A stretch of DNA of 64,000 nucleotides, taken from Adiantum capillus-veneris (Eukaryota; Streptophyta; Polypodiopsida; Polypodiales; Pteridaceae). Under the pieces are notes generated by a model, which saw nothing but the letters and a program-made list of their open reading frames with translations, searched no databases and was not told the DNA's origin. Location of the stretch: contig CM043963.1 of the NCBI GenBank assembly GCA_014529385.2, positions 150,218,107 to 150,282,106 of the forward strand, written 5' to 3'. Of the stretch, positions 41,461-52,748 are shown one piece after another (the stretch's first letter is position 1; each line of letters begins with the position of its first letter). A program made the position numbers and the translations under genes.

Positions 41461-42007
41461 CAACTGAACTAAAAAGGGAGAGAGACAACACGCGACACGG
41501 AGTGTCGGAATTCCACCCCAGAGAGTATTGGCCCCAAACCTTGGCGCCCTTTTCGGTATTTCTTTATTTTGCATCAACTCAATACAAGCTGGTACTCAAG
41601 ACTCTGCACCTTCTCCAGGAAGCATGCCAGAGAATGAGCCCCAACCTCATATTTAAAGGCCCTTGGCTTGAAAAGTAGTTACAGTAAAAAGCCTTTAAAA
41701 TTCAAAAGCTTCTAATCCAAAAGCAAAGCCAAAAAGCTGCCAGCGTAATTTACGGAAATCCATACAGCCTGCCACGTCATCATCCAAGCGCAATTTTCGA
41801 AAATCTGCCACGTCATCAGTTTTTGGCGTGTGTCCAGATGCTGCTTTATTTTCTTCCTTTATGTCACTTGGGGCCCCATCAAACGGGGTTCCCATTAGTT
41901 GGTAGGACTTCTTCTGTTACTTGTTCTTCTTAGGGTTTAGGCCCCTCGGCCGACATCTGCAAGTTGGCTCCATTCTTTAGGCTTTGACACGTTAACAATT
42001 TGTTACA
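41461..42007 (-). mobile_element. Solo gypsy LTR inside F
   Basis: The minus strand starts TGTAACAAATTGTTAACGTG, clearly related to the LTR start of composite A (TGTCACAAACTGGTGACGTG). It contains the shared AAATACCGAAAAGGGCGCCA block (about 41542-41561) and TATA-like TTTAAATATGAGG. The left end is approximate and no target duplication was found, so it may be truncated there. Confidence 0.7.
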
Positions 42008-42998
42008 TCAGTTTCTCTTCTACACTCGTGATCATTTGGATTGCTACCTTCAGAGTTGCTTAGACTCACCCTCGGTAACCTTACAACAAACTTATCCCCC
42101 GACCTGGGCAGTAGGCCACTCCCAGCTCATTCACATTGAGAGCCAGACCAAGATGCGTTTTGGTGGCGTTGTTGGCGCAAATTCTGTTTGGTTGACACCG
42201 GAGGATTGGAGGTAGGAGATACAAGCAAGAGGGCGTAGACAGATTGGTATGGCCTTTCCTCTTCTCAGAGGTTCTTCACAGTGCCGACTTCTCAGTCTGG
42301 CTTCCCTACTTCATACATGATGATTACGGTGTAGACAGCTTGGTCTGACCACACCTCTTCTCACAACACAGACTATTGAGTCTGGCTTTCCCCTCATCTT
42401 GGATTACCCTACCTACTGACAGGACACCATCCGTTGGTCGTCCGTTCGGTCTCTCGGTGCCTGCTGCAGCTTTTGGTAGCTTCTACAGTGCAGACTGCTT
42501 AGTGTGGCTTTCCTTGATTCGGAGGACGTTTACGATGCAAATTGCTACATCTGGCCTTCCTGGAGTTTTACGCAGGTTAGCCACCTGGCCACACTCGGTT
42601 GCATGTTCATGCATTGACAGGCTTCCGGTCATTCTCATGATGGTTCTTGGGCTTCCCCATTTTCTCTGGATGGTCTGCTGACTACAGACACCACAGATCC
42701 TATTGGATAGGACACTTCATGGTCTATTGGCACTTCTGTTACGACAAGGAGTTGTTTTCACACTCAGTTCGGGACCTTCACGCAGTATCTTCATCCTGTA
42801 TCGACGGAGTACAACAATTAACTACACTGCTCGTGATGTCACTTTACCATGGAGACTTCTTGGCGGTTGGGACACCCCTGACTGCTGCTACACTCACGGA
42901 GTATTGTCCTTCAGTGGACATTGCAACAGACATCTTCATCATTTGCCTCACATCTTCGGCTTCACGCGGTTTGTTCAGCATCAGGTGCTTAGAGGGGG
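42008..42998 (+). other. Element F interior, right part
   Basis: Non-conserved open frames in all three frames; no domain recognised. Ends with the polypurine AGAGGGGG (42991-42998) before the second LTR. Confidence 0.5.
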
Positions 42999-43351
42999 TG
43001 GTAGATTTACACCACTCTGCAGCTTCACAGGTCTAGGGCATGCATGTACGGCTAGTGTGCCTCCGGGCTGGACACCCTTTGCATATGCATTTAGATTGCA
43101 CTGTCTGGCCGCCTACTCCTGGGCCGGCTGCCCACGTTGTCGGGGCGCCCTCATATTCATGTATTTCTTGCTGGGTCGTGGGGGATTTTTCCAGGCTTTG
43201 CCCTACCTCCCCTTGGACACCTATTTATGGGGCCAAGGGGTACCCACTTCCACTATCTGGGTATTGTGTATTGGGTCTTCTGCTCATGGTAGTCATGGCG
43301 CGCTGATCGCCCCTCTTCACCATATCTCGTGTTTGTGGTCTACTGTCTCTC
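42999..43351 (+). mobile_element. 3' LTR of F, left part
   Basis: TGGTAGATTTACACCACTCT onward matches the 5' LTR. Interrupted by E in its (CT)n tract; it continues at 50608-50673 with (TC)n and GTGCACACACGCACTCTCACA. Confidence 0.88.
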
Positions 43352-44682
43352 TGTCACGAGGAGGTGTATTTTTTCTGTTGCCTTCTCTAAATATGTACTA
43401 CACATTTTTATTTATTTTATTTTTACTTGTTTTCTCGGGAACCTTTGAGAAAGTGCAAGTGGACTTTGCATGGCTAATGTGAAACGGCTGTGGCCGAACG
43501 GGTTTCTCACATCGGGAGTCTAGGTCCGTCAATCTGGGACTGGTCGGGCCAGTTTTAGCATTGGATTCTGACGAGTATGGAAGCTTGTGTTCGCCAGATG
43601 GAATTTGGGCCACTCGGCAAGTCACTTATAACTTTATAAGTTAGTGGGAACTAGAGAATTAACTCAAGAGGGGCAAATTGGACACATGGTGGCTCCAGGT
43701 GAATTTGCCAGATACAACATGAAGAGGGGGCGCCCAATTTGAGATTAGAGGCTGAATTTTACTCAATAGTGAGCCACAATGTGTGTGTGAGTAGTGGATG
43801 CAGGTTTACAACTTTAATGGAAAGCTTGCCTTCTCCTTTGCTCTATGTAGCGCGACGATTTGCTCTCGCGCATCTCTCTCTCCCCTTTGCACATATCGTA
43901 ATGCCCCACTAGTTGGGATATTCAGATGATCATGTACAGTTCTGTGAGTTTTATGCGCGTTTGCTAAGGCAAGAGCCTTTTGAACAGGAACCGGATTAGC
44001 TAATTGCTAATCCCCCACAGGTACCCACAGCCCCATCGCGAAGAAATGCGAATTTGGAGAGTTTTCTCGCTTGAAAACTCCTCCAAATCACAGGGTAACT
44101 GTCCCATTGCGTGCGGGAGGTCTTGGGGAGCGTGTTGATGCAATAGCTCCGTCCGAAACGACCCAAAACAGAGAAATACAGCCTGCTGTGTAAAATTGCA
44201 GGTTTAGGGTTTTGCTCCTAGAGTGCACCAGAACTTCACAGAAGCTTTGGGGAAGCTAGAGTGTGGCTATATAGGAGTTTGGGAACTTTTTAGAGTTTGT
44301 AACAGTGAAAAACAGCGCTCTGCATTTTCTCGCCAGCCCACAGAAGAGCTTCAGAATTGTATGGGAAGTCACCCTTGACTTGTACTTTTGGTCTATACAG
44401 GTTATGCAGCCGTTATGATGTGGAAATTGGGCCTAATTCTGAAATTATAGCCCCTAGACTGATTTGGACAGCTTGTAAAGTTGCTTGGGGTTTTCCCATC
44501 TCAATCAAATAAATACTGCAAGGCGCCAGTTTTTGGGGCCAATAGGGTGTCGGTTATCATTGCGCATGGCTTCTAACCGCTGGACGCAAGTGTTGAAACT
44601 CTCTCTTTTGCATCAATACTCTGTGTGTAATTAACAGGTTATAGATTTTGTACCGTCCTTTACTGTGCATTGGTTGGTTGTA
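43352..44682 (+). mobile_element. 5' LTR of E
   Basis: Starts TGTCACGAGGAGGTGTATTT. TATATA at 44268-44273. Conserved block AAATACTGCAAGGCGCCAGT at about 44511-44530. The right end, set where similarity to the second LTR fades (GGTTGGTTGTA), is followed by TGGTTCCATCGACGGG, a possible primer site for an unidentified tRNA. Confidence 0.8.
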
Positions 44683-44767
44683 TGGTTCCATCGACGGGAT
44701 AAGACACTTTTTTCTCAAAGAGTGTGTCGTGGATTGTTGTGCGTGAAAGGATATAGAGTTAAGCACT

Positions 44768-46299
44768 ATGGCAGAAAGGAGAGACGAGTTTTCTGAAAAG
44801 GAAGCATCCTCTTACAGTGGGTAGGAGGAGCAAAGGGTTGTTGACAAAGGGATGCGACCCATGGAGCCGGAGGATGAGGATCTTATGTTCAAAGTTAGGT
44901 TTTTGAAGATCATGGATATCTTCGAGCAAATGGCTCAGAATCCGAAGTTATAGAAGTACTTACAGGCTCCTAAATGGGATGTCTCTTCCCTACCACCTGA
45001 AAAAGAGGGTTCACATGCAGAGGGGTCTCATGACACTCATGGAAAGGCTCCTGTGGAAGAGCAACAACAGGTGGCGAAGACACCCAATTTGTCTACAGAT
45101 CCAAAAGAACAGGTGGTATCTGGACATGAGGCTGTGAATGGTCAAGATAGTAATGAACAAGACGTTTGGCAGACCATTCCACCCTTTACTTCATATCCTG
45201 GTTACTTTGGTGGTGGTTCAGTGTTTCAGGCTATTGTTGGACCATCCACAGGTTTACAAGGGTACATACCAGGGAATGTGTTTGGGGCAATGCAACGAGG
45301 TGCGGTTAACCCTATGTACGGGAACATAGGTGTTCAACCAGGTTTTCAGGGTGCCTATGGCAATTTTGGGATGCCTGGAACTCATTTTGGCATGGCTGGT
45401 TTCTCATAGCAAAATGCTCGGAATCCGAATAACACTGGCAAAACAGGTTATATGAGTGCTGGAATGCTTAACCGAGAAGTACCACTTTTTAAAGCATCTG
45501 TTGATGATAATGTGGTTATTACGAGCCAGCCAAAAGAATACAAGGAAGGCTGGGCAGCCGTGAAGTTTGACACTTTTAATGGCACATATGACAAAATGAA
45601 GGCCTTGACCTTCATACAACAGTTTGATGTGGCATATGCAGGTGGAAACTTCACAGGGTCTTCCAAGATAAGCAAGGTTGCCACCTTTTTGAAGGGTAAT
45701 GCGTTGAGATGGTGGACCACGTTGTTAATTCAGGGCTAAGCACCTACAACATGGGTCCAGTTTAAACAGATATTTGCTCCTACGTGGCTCACAAACACTC
45801 CGAGGTGGATGTGATCACGGCATGGTATGATTTGAATGCGTCAAATTGTGCAAATCTGGAAGAGTACAATCAGAAATTTTGGGATGCCTTGTTACCCATA
45901 AGCTCTTACAGGTTTGCACAATTGACACAATAGATTGAAGGTACTGTTGTGGATTACCAAAGGAAATCAGGGACTACTGTACAAAGACCAATCTCATCAA
46001 CATTATGCAGTTGATTGAGAATGCGACAGTGGCCAATAACTTTTTGCAAAGTAAATCCAGTGGATTTAAAGGCAGCAACAAGGAGTCCCAGGGCAAGCAA
46101 TTTTCAGCCAAGGGCAATTTCAAGAAGAAGCCTTTCGGAGGACAGAGGCAGTTCAAACCTTCTTCTGGGCAAAGCCAAGGGAAGGAAAGGCATTTTTCTA
46201 GCAAGACATTTGAGGAGAGGAAAGCTCTAAGAGAGGCCAAGAAATGCTACATTTGTGAAAGGGAGGGACAATTTGCTAATGAATGCCCATAGAGGAAGT
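44768..46299 (+). pseudogene. Gypsy gag of element E
   Basis: ATG at 44768 opens MAERRDEFSEKEASSYSG followed by a stop. A second stop comes 45 codons later (44951-44953). The open part 45053-45409 is glycine-rich (FGMPGTHFGMAGFS). The capsid region has WAAVKFDTFNGTYDKMKAL, FIQQFDVAYAGGNF and NALRWWTTLL (about 45550-45735). After frame changes comes IENATVANNFLQSKSSG (about 46014-46064), and a zinc knuckle CYICEREGQFANEC (about 46246-46287), where the usual His is Gln. The final stop is at 46290-46292. Confidence 0.85.
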
Positions 46300-46817
46300 C
46301 ACAGGATAAGGATGACAAGTCAGACCATAAAGGGAAGAAGCCGAAGCCGAGTGTAACACTTGTCCCAGATTTGGTTCGTGACCAGCCAAACATAGATGCC
46401 ACGGAACTGTGCAGAGCTTGGGGCAAAGTTAGAGACGAGACAATGCTGGTTTTCTTTGATCCAGGAGCCCTTGCAAATTTTATATCACTAGGCATCAAAG
46501 TTGGGCATTCGTGCAGAGGAGATGGGTATATGACAGGTGAAGCAGGTTTGGCATGCCCAGGTCATTCAGAGCTTGTTACTCCCATTTTGGGGAAGCTTCG
46601 TCTGCACATTCGGAGTTATGTGGATGTGGAAGAATTCCATATTATGCCACTTGAGGGCTGTGACGTGTTATTGGGTATCCCATGGTGTTACAGGTTGCAT
46701 GCTATGGTGGATATTTACAACAAAAAGATTACCCTTGTACATAGAGGAAAGACTCATGTCATAAAGCTTATAGGCGAGTCTGTTCCGATTGTTTTTGCTT
46801 TTGCTATTTCATCTTGA
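46300..46817 (+). pseudogene. Gypsy retropepsin-like protease of element E
   Basis: Same frame as the gag end. It would cut the polyprotein. The active-site region is LVFFDPGALANFIS (about 46447-46488), with Pro where Ser or Thr is normal (D-S/T-G). It continues through PILGKLRLHIRSYVDVEEFH to the hydrophobic turn CDVLLGIPWCYRLHAMVDIY (about 46660-46719) and ends at a stop (46815-46817). The catalytic Asp and Gly are present. Confidence 0.8.
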
Positions 46818-46841
46818 ATAAAGAATCATCTTTCTGCGTAC

Positions 46842-48165
46842 TTGATCTTTGCAAAAGAAGTACCTGAAGTTGTATCGAATTTGTCTACCTTAGATAAAGA
46901 TAGGTCAACTTTTTTGAGTGGTTTTAGTGATTGTTTTTCGGACTCTTCGCCAGGGGAGTTACCTCCTGAGAGACCTGAGGATCATACCATAGATGTTGTG
47001 CCAAGTTCTAGTGCACCGAATAGACCACCATACAGGGTTAGTGCAGCCCAACAGAAAGAGATTATGAGTCAGGTCAACGAGCTTTTAGAGAAGGGGCTGA
47101 TTCAGCCCAGTTCATCCCCTTTTTGTTCGCCTGTGCTCCTAGTGCAGAAGAAGGATGGTTCATGGCGCATGTGCATTGACTATTGGCCTTGGATAAAAAT
47201 ACCATCAAGAACAGGTTCCCCATATTGAGGTATCCTTGATCGGCTTGAGGGAGCGTCATTGTTTACAAGGATAGACGTAAAGAGTGGGTACCACCAGATA
47301 CGCATTAAGCCAGAAGATGTCCATAAACTGCGTTCATGACAACATTTGGTCTCTATGAGTTTCTTGTCATGCGATTTGGTCTCACAAATGCTCTTGCCAC
47401 GTTCAATAGGATGATTGGACAGAATATTTAGACCACATAGAAACTATGTGGGTACCTTCTTTGACGACATGATTGTCTACTCAAAGTCTGAAGAGGAGCA
47501 TAGGGATCATTTGACTGTAGTTTTCAATGAGTTACGTAAGAACATGCTACTCATTAATGCGAAGCAGAGTGAATTCTTTTTGGAATAGATTCACTTCCTA
47601 GGGCACATTGTTTCAAAGGATGGGGTATGCGTGGATCCCGCCAAAGTGGAAGCAATTAGGTCATGGCCAGACTTGAAGTCCGTACATGACATTCGAAGCT
47701 TTCTAGGCTTATGTTCCTACTACAGGAGGTTCATCCGAAATTTTGCTGAGATTGCTTCTCCACTCCATGCACTACAAGGAAAAGCAATTACTTTCAAGTG
47801 GAAAGCCATGGAAATTTTAGCCTTCAAACACTTGAAAGAGAAATTGACTTCAGATCCAGTAATCATTTTGCCAGATCTTTCAAAACCTTTTGTGGTACAG
47901 TGTGATGCATGTGGTCATAGCCTTGGTGCAGTTCTAATGCAGAATGGCTGAGTAGTTGCATATGAGAGCAGAATACTTTTGAAGACCGAAAGGAACTTGC
48001 AAGTTTATGAAAAAGAATTGTTGGCTGTAATTCACGCTCTCACTAGTTGGAAACACTATCTGCTGGGGGACTGATTTTGTTGTCCAAAGAGCTCATCAAA
48101 CCTTGCAATATTTTCTCATGCAAACGAAGTTGTCTGAGAAACACATGCGATGGGCAAACATCTTG
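46842..48165 (+). pseudogene. Gypsy RT and RNase H of element E
   Basis: Open 46842-47228: [46 protein letters not shown], then a frameshift. Further RT: FGLYEFLVMRFGLTNALATF (about 47347-47406) and catalytic FFDDMIVYSKSEEEH (about 47457-47501), HFLGHIVSKDGV. The open part 47631-47951 covers FLGLCSYYRRFIRNFAEIAS and the RNase H start FVVQCDACGHSLGAVLMQ, then a stop. RNase H goes on with YEKELLAVIHALTSWKHYLL and LSEKHMRWANIL (about 48130-48165). The sequence then jumps into the integrase. Confidence 0.85.
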
Positions 48166-48563
48166 TTAGTGATGGACAGTCAGAAGAGGCAAATTCTACT
48201 ATCCTGGATCTGCTCAAATGTTATGTATCAGAGCACAAGGCAACTTGGGAACACCATCTCCCATTGATTGAATATGCTTACAATAACACTGTGCATACGT
48301 CAACAGGTAAGGCACCATTTGAGATAGTGGAAGGAGGGAAGAAAGTCACGCCCATTCTGCAGACTAAGGATAATATATTTGAGGTAGACAAGTATGTGCA
48401 AGATATGGATGAAACATACAGGAAGATAAAGATTGCTCTTGAGAAGACTCAGGCTAAGCAAAAGAAAGTGGTTGATCGTCACCGTCATGAACTTGTATTT
48501 TCACTTGGTGATTGGGTGCTTTTGCGCTTTGAAAAGGAAAGGCACGGAACGTTTGTTTCCTAA
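48166..48563 (+). pseudogene. Truncated gypsy integrase of element E
   Basis: Joined directly to RNase H: RWANIL is followed by SDGQSEEANSTILDLLK (about 48168-48218). The zinc module and both catalytic Asp are deleted; only the Glu motif and C-terminal part remain (LPLIEYAYNNTVHTSTGKAP, VVDRHRHELVFSLGDWVLL). Open until 48563. Confidence 0.88.
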
Positions 48564-48954
48564 GCTCAATATGCGATATTATGGTCCTTTTCAGATTTCA
48601 GAAAAGATCAGCGATGTAGCTTACTGGTTGAAGCTACCAGAAGGTTGGAAGATACATAATACTTTCCATGTTAGCATTCTAAGGCCCTTTGTTGGTGATG
48701 TGCCAGAGAATATGCCTGATGAGGAACAACCTGAAGTGGAGGAATTGAATGAGATTCTTGTTCCTGGGACCTGATCAAATATTGGCACACTAGGAAAGGA
48801 AGGTTAGAGGAAAGGTTGCAAGACGTTACTTGGTGAAGTTCAAGAACTATCCATCATTGGATGCTAAATGGATGGAAGAGTCTGAATTTGCTGATTCACC
48901 TCAACTATTGCAACTATATCTTGAAGCCTTTCAAATGGAACCCACAGTGACTTG
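48564..48954 (+). pseudogene. Chromodomain end of element E pol
   Basis: In a different frame from the preceding segment: [38 protein letters not shown], an acidic hinge, stop at 48772, then after another shift KVRGKVARRYLVKFKNYPSL (about 48800-48859) and DAKWMEESEFADSPQLLQLY, ending at about 48954. Clear chromodomain. Its E2 homologue is at 51350-51506 and 55791-55850. Confidence 0.85.
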
Positions 48955-49261
48955 ATGTAGCTCTATGGCGCAATGTGAGAGCATGGTTCATGATGCTCAA
49001 AAGAGTAGTTAAGTAATTGTATCTACTCTTTCTATACAGAATTTGGCTAGAGAAGTTTGTGCTTGAGAGTACACTAGAAGACTTCTATGCTTGATATATC
49101 TGTGGTAGCCAGGTTGGTGGGATTGTTTAATCGTCCAACGCTACATTTCCGGAAGTATGTATATCTTGGATTCCTATCATAGAATATATGTGTTATTAGC
49201 AGATAACAACATGTATTATTGGCATGCAAGCGAGGTCGCTTGCAATATTTCAAGGGTGGGG
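48955..49261 (+). other. Element E 3' untranslated region and polypurine tract
   Basis: Ends GGCATGCAAGCGAGGTCGCT then TTCAAGGGTGGGGTG (49247-49261), the polypurine tract before the LTR. The equivalent in E2 (minus strand, 51121-51155) is recognisable but its purine tract has decayed. Confidence 0.75.
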
Positions 49262-50606
49262 TGTGTCACCAGGAGGTGTATTTTTCCTGCTGCCTTCTCT
49301 AATTATGTACTACATATTTTGATTTATTTCATTTTTACTTGTTTTCCCCGGAACCTTTGAAAAGGTGTAAGTGGACATTGCATGGCCAGCGTGAAACGGC
49401 TGCGGTCGAACGGGTTTCTCACATTGGGAGTCTAGGTCGGTCAGTATGGGACTGGTCGGGCCAATTAGCATTGAATTGTGATGAGTATGGAAGCTTGTGT
49501 GCACCAGATGGAATTTGGGCCACTCGGGAAGTCACTTATAACTTTATAAGTTAGTGGGGACTAGAGAAATAACTCAAAAGGGGCAAACTGGACACATGGC
49601 GGCTCCAGGTGAATTTGCCAGATTCAGCATGAAGAGGGGGCGCTCAATTTGAGACTAGAGGTTGAAGTTTACTCATAGTGAGCCACAATGTGTGTGTGAG
49701 TGGTGGGTGCAGGTTTACAACTTTAATTGGAAGCTTGCCTTCTCCTTTGCTCTACATAGCGCGACGATTTGCTCTCGCGCATCTCTCTCTCCCCTTTGCA
49801 CATATCGTAATACCCCACTAGTTGGGCTATTCAAATGATCATGTACAGTTCTGTGGGTTTTATGCACGTTTACTAAGGCAAGAGCCTTCTGAATAGGAAT
49901 CGGATTAGCTATTGCTAATCCGGGAATCCCCCACAGGTGCGCACAGCCCCATCGCGAAGGAACGCGAATTTGGAGAGTTTTCTCGCGTGAAAACTCCTCC
50001 AAATCACAAGGCAACTGTCCCATTGCGTGTGGGAGGTCTTGGGGAGCGTGTTGATGTGTTAGCTCCGTCCGAAACGACCCAAAACAGAGAAATACAGCCT
50101 GCTGTGTAAAATTGCAGGTTTAGGGTTTTTTGCTCCTAAAGTGCACCAGAACTTCACAGAAGCTTCCGGGAAGCTAGAGTGTGGCTATATAGGAGTTTGG
50201 GAACTTTTTAGAGGCTGTAACAGTGAAAAACAGCTCTCTGCGTTTTCTCGCCAGCCCACAGAAGAGCTTCAGAATTGCATGGGAAGTCACCCCTGACTTG
50301 TACTTTTGGTCTATACAGGTTATGCAGCCGTTATGATGTGGAAATTGGGCCTAATTCTGAAATCACAGCCCTAGACAGATTTGGACAGCTTGTAAAGTTG
50401 CTTGGGGTTTTCCCATCGCAATCAAATAAAGAAATACCGCAAGGGGCGCCAGTTTTTGGGGCGAACAGGGTGTCGGTCATCATTGTGCAGGGCATTCTAA
50501 CCGTTGGACGCAAGTGTTGAGTCTCTCTCTTTTCCATCAGTACTCTGTGTGTAATTTAACAGGTTATAGATTTTGTACGGCCCTTTACTGTGTATTGGCT
50601 AGTTAT

Positions 50607-50607
<1 letters not shown>
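49262..50607 (+). mobile_element. 3' LTR of E
   Basis: TGTCACCAGGAGGTGTATTT onward matches the 5' LTR. TATATA at 50186-50191; AAATAAAGAAATACCGCAAG then GGGCGCCAGTTTTTGGGG (about 50424-50461) includes AATAAA, suggesting the polyadenylation region. Confidence 0.85.
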
Positions 50608-50655
<48 letters not shown>

Positions 50656-50673
50656 CACACACGCACTCTCACA
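50608..50673 (+). mobile_element. 3' LTR of F, right part
   Basis: (TC)n followed by GTGCACACACGCACTCTCACA, matching the end of F's 5' LTR (TCCGCACACGCGCACTCTTACA). CTACT follows. Confidence 0.85.
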
Positions 50674-51120
50674 CTACTCACACACACACACGCATTGTGG
50701 AGCACTTCTTTTCATTAATCAGCCCCAACCCCAATTTTGGACGTCCCCTCTTGGGATGAGCTTTCTGGAGAATGAGAGTTGATCTATAAGTCGCTCTCAT
50801 ACTGCCATGTGTCCGGTTTGCTCCTTTTGGATTAATTCCTAGTATTATCCAACTTATAAAGTCTTGTCGAGGGGCCTAAATGACTTTAATTGAGCCTAGC
50901 CACTTCTTTACTAGTCAGATTCCAGTGTCGATCAGCCCAACCATCTCGTGGCTCCCTGGCCTTGACTTTTGCGGGTGAAACTCTCAGCCAACGGCCGTTT
51001 CACACTCGCCATGCAATGTTCGAGCATTTGTGATTTTAACAAGAGGGTCCCAAAAATTAAATAAAAATCAAGGGAAAGAAACCAACAAATATATGTAGTG
51101 CTTGTCATGGTCTCATGACA
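50674..51120 (-). mobile_element. E2 3' LTR, right part
   Basis: Continues the E-type LTR after F: CTACTCACACACACAC, GTGTCCGGTTTGCTCC, ACGGCCGTTTCACACTCGCC. On the minus strand the LTR starts at 51120 with TGTCATGAGACCATGAC. The junction with 39764 is exact once F and one CTACT are removed. Confidence 0.78.
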
Positions 51121-51506
51121 TATTAAAATTGCAAACGTCCTCAATTGCATGCCATATATATATGTTATAGATGAAGTGTGGTAAATACCCTTTTATCATC
51201 GCATGTATCTGCAAGAAAGACTGTCAAACATGTGTACAAATGACTTAATGAGACCTTTATACTTTTGTCAAACAATGTACATTGCTATTGCACTGAATCC
51301 TTATGTACATATGAAGTGCTAGATCTATCATCATCCCTCTTCTGAGCATGTGTCAAGCTCTTTGACCTTTGCTCCACTGAGGTGATCCGAGTTGGAGAAT
51401 ACGTGGGTTGTAAACCAAAAGCTTCAAGGTAAACCGTAAAACTGCAATACATTTGGTGACTCTCAGTTCACTTTCTTCCATCCACTTTACATCCATAGGT
51501 GGATAG
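51121..51506 (-). pseudogene. E2 3' untranslated region and chromodomain tail
   Basis: The minus strand from 51506 reads DVKWMEESELRVTKCIAVLR (compare DAKWMEESEFAD in E), a decayed C-terminus, then the untranslated lead-in GGCATGCAATTGAGGACG before the LTR. The chromodomain is interrupted by D2: its other half starts at 55791. Confidence 0.8.
51502..51506 (+). repeat. Target-site duplication GATAG, left copy (D2)
   Basis: GATAG at 51502-51506 and 55786-55790. Removing D2 and one copy restores the chromodomain codons KFKNYPPMDVKW on the minus strand. Confidence 0.92.
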
Positions 51507-52658
51507 TGTAAGGTGGGGCGGAATGAATGTTGTATTTTCTCAAGATTAGTGATCTTTATTGCTCAAGGTTCCTTTTAGTTCTTAGGGAAGGAGAGAGCCT
51601 TCCGTCTTATGGAGAGTGCTATGATCACGAACAAAGTGAGTGGATATTGTGCGTGCAAGTGAATGAGATTGAGAGAAGGAGAGAGAAGAGATACGACACC
51701 CGAGAGGTTGTAAAACCCTCCTCCGAAGGCCCCACTCTCGTCGGCGAGAGTGGTCTACTTTGATTGCACAAAGGTGTACAATGCGTATGCAATGGACTGA
51801 TGCAATGGGACTATGCCGATGACGACGACGACTTGATGGCTGAAATCTGAGATCTTCTAATCGCTGAATTTCGGGGCTGTTTCGGTGGCTGAAAATGACT
51901 GTTTTGGCTGCATTTTTATGGCTGAAAATGGGGGATCATCTGCAACCAACTTGGGGGAAATCTGTTACTGGGTCATGGCTGAAAACATGCGTTTTCTTCA
52001 AGGCTGAATTTGCTAATCAAAACGCTGATGCTGCAGGTCTAGGGCTGGCGTTTTTGTGATGAAAAATGCTCCTGCAGGGGTAGCGTTTTTGCAATGAAAA
52101 ACGCTGGGCTGAAGGGGTACTGTAGGGCGATCATGCAAGGGGGAGATGCTGTGAATCTGATGCTGCCGGCGGTAACTGCAAAGAGGGAAAACGCCAGAGG
52201 TGGGGACTTGCCCGACGGGGATGGGGATCCAAACGCTGGGGGTGCTGGGGGGTACTGTTGAGAAGTTGCCTGTTGAGCGGGAAGCTCCTGTTGCCTCTTC
52301 TGCCAGAAAGTGCTAACTTGGGTTTGCTTATATATTAACTTAGCAAAATTGCCCTACCTACTTTTGTTGGAAAGTCACTTAAAAATAATAAGTGAAAATA
52401 CCAATAAATAGGAAAATAGGCTAAATGCACTGGAAAATTCCCCTAACTGATGCTAATGGATTCTGATGGGAATTCCGATGATCATGCTGTGTGCAACCGG
52501 AGGATATGCATCTATGCTAAGTGACTGGCATGCACGGTCTACGAATAGACTCACAAAAGTGCCAGATCATTGCTAATCTAGACTTGACTGAACTGACGGG
52601 AACCCTTCTATGGTGTAGCTTGTCCATGGACACATAGGGTTGGATGTGTCACATGACA
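51507..52658 (-). mobile_element. 3' LTR of D2
   Basis: 1152 bases, plus-strand TGTAAGGTGGGGCGGAATGA to GTGTCACATGACA. Contains several AAAACGCT motifs and a GAC-triplet run near 51820. Confidence 0.88.
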
Positions 52659-52748
52659 TCCCCTCCTTTTCAAAGTGAGGTACTGGTACCGAACTGTATG
52701 GCATCGAGGGAGATCGTCAACAGCATCCGGAATCTTGGAAGGGACTCT

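Larger units (their letters stand above)
43352..50607 (+). mobile_element. Element E, gypsy chromovirus nested in F
   Basis: 7256 bases. LTRs 43352-44682 and 49262-50607 with gag, protease, RT, RNase H, a truncated integrase and a chromodomain between. It lies in the CT microsatellite of F's 3' LTR, so the target duplication (CTCTC-like) cannot be fixed exactly. The LTRs are similar by eye, so the insertion is fairly young, yet the coding region is badly damaged. Confidence 0.88.
39765..50673 (+). mobile_element. Element F, non-autonomous LTR retrotransposon nested in E2
   Basis: LTRs 39765-40152 and 42999-43351 plus 50608-50673 (the latter split by E). Target duplication CTACT (39760-39764 and 50674-50678). 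Exact primer site after the first LTR; polypurine AGAGGGGG before the second. The interior has one long reading frame, no protease, RT or integrase. Confidence 0.9.

Noticed and set aside
42703-43482. 259-codon plus-strand frame running from the F interior into the LTRs of F and E
   Set aside because: It crosses two element boundaries (42999 and 43352), so it cannot be an ancestral gene.
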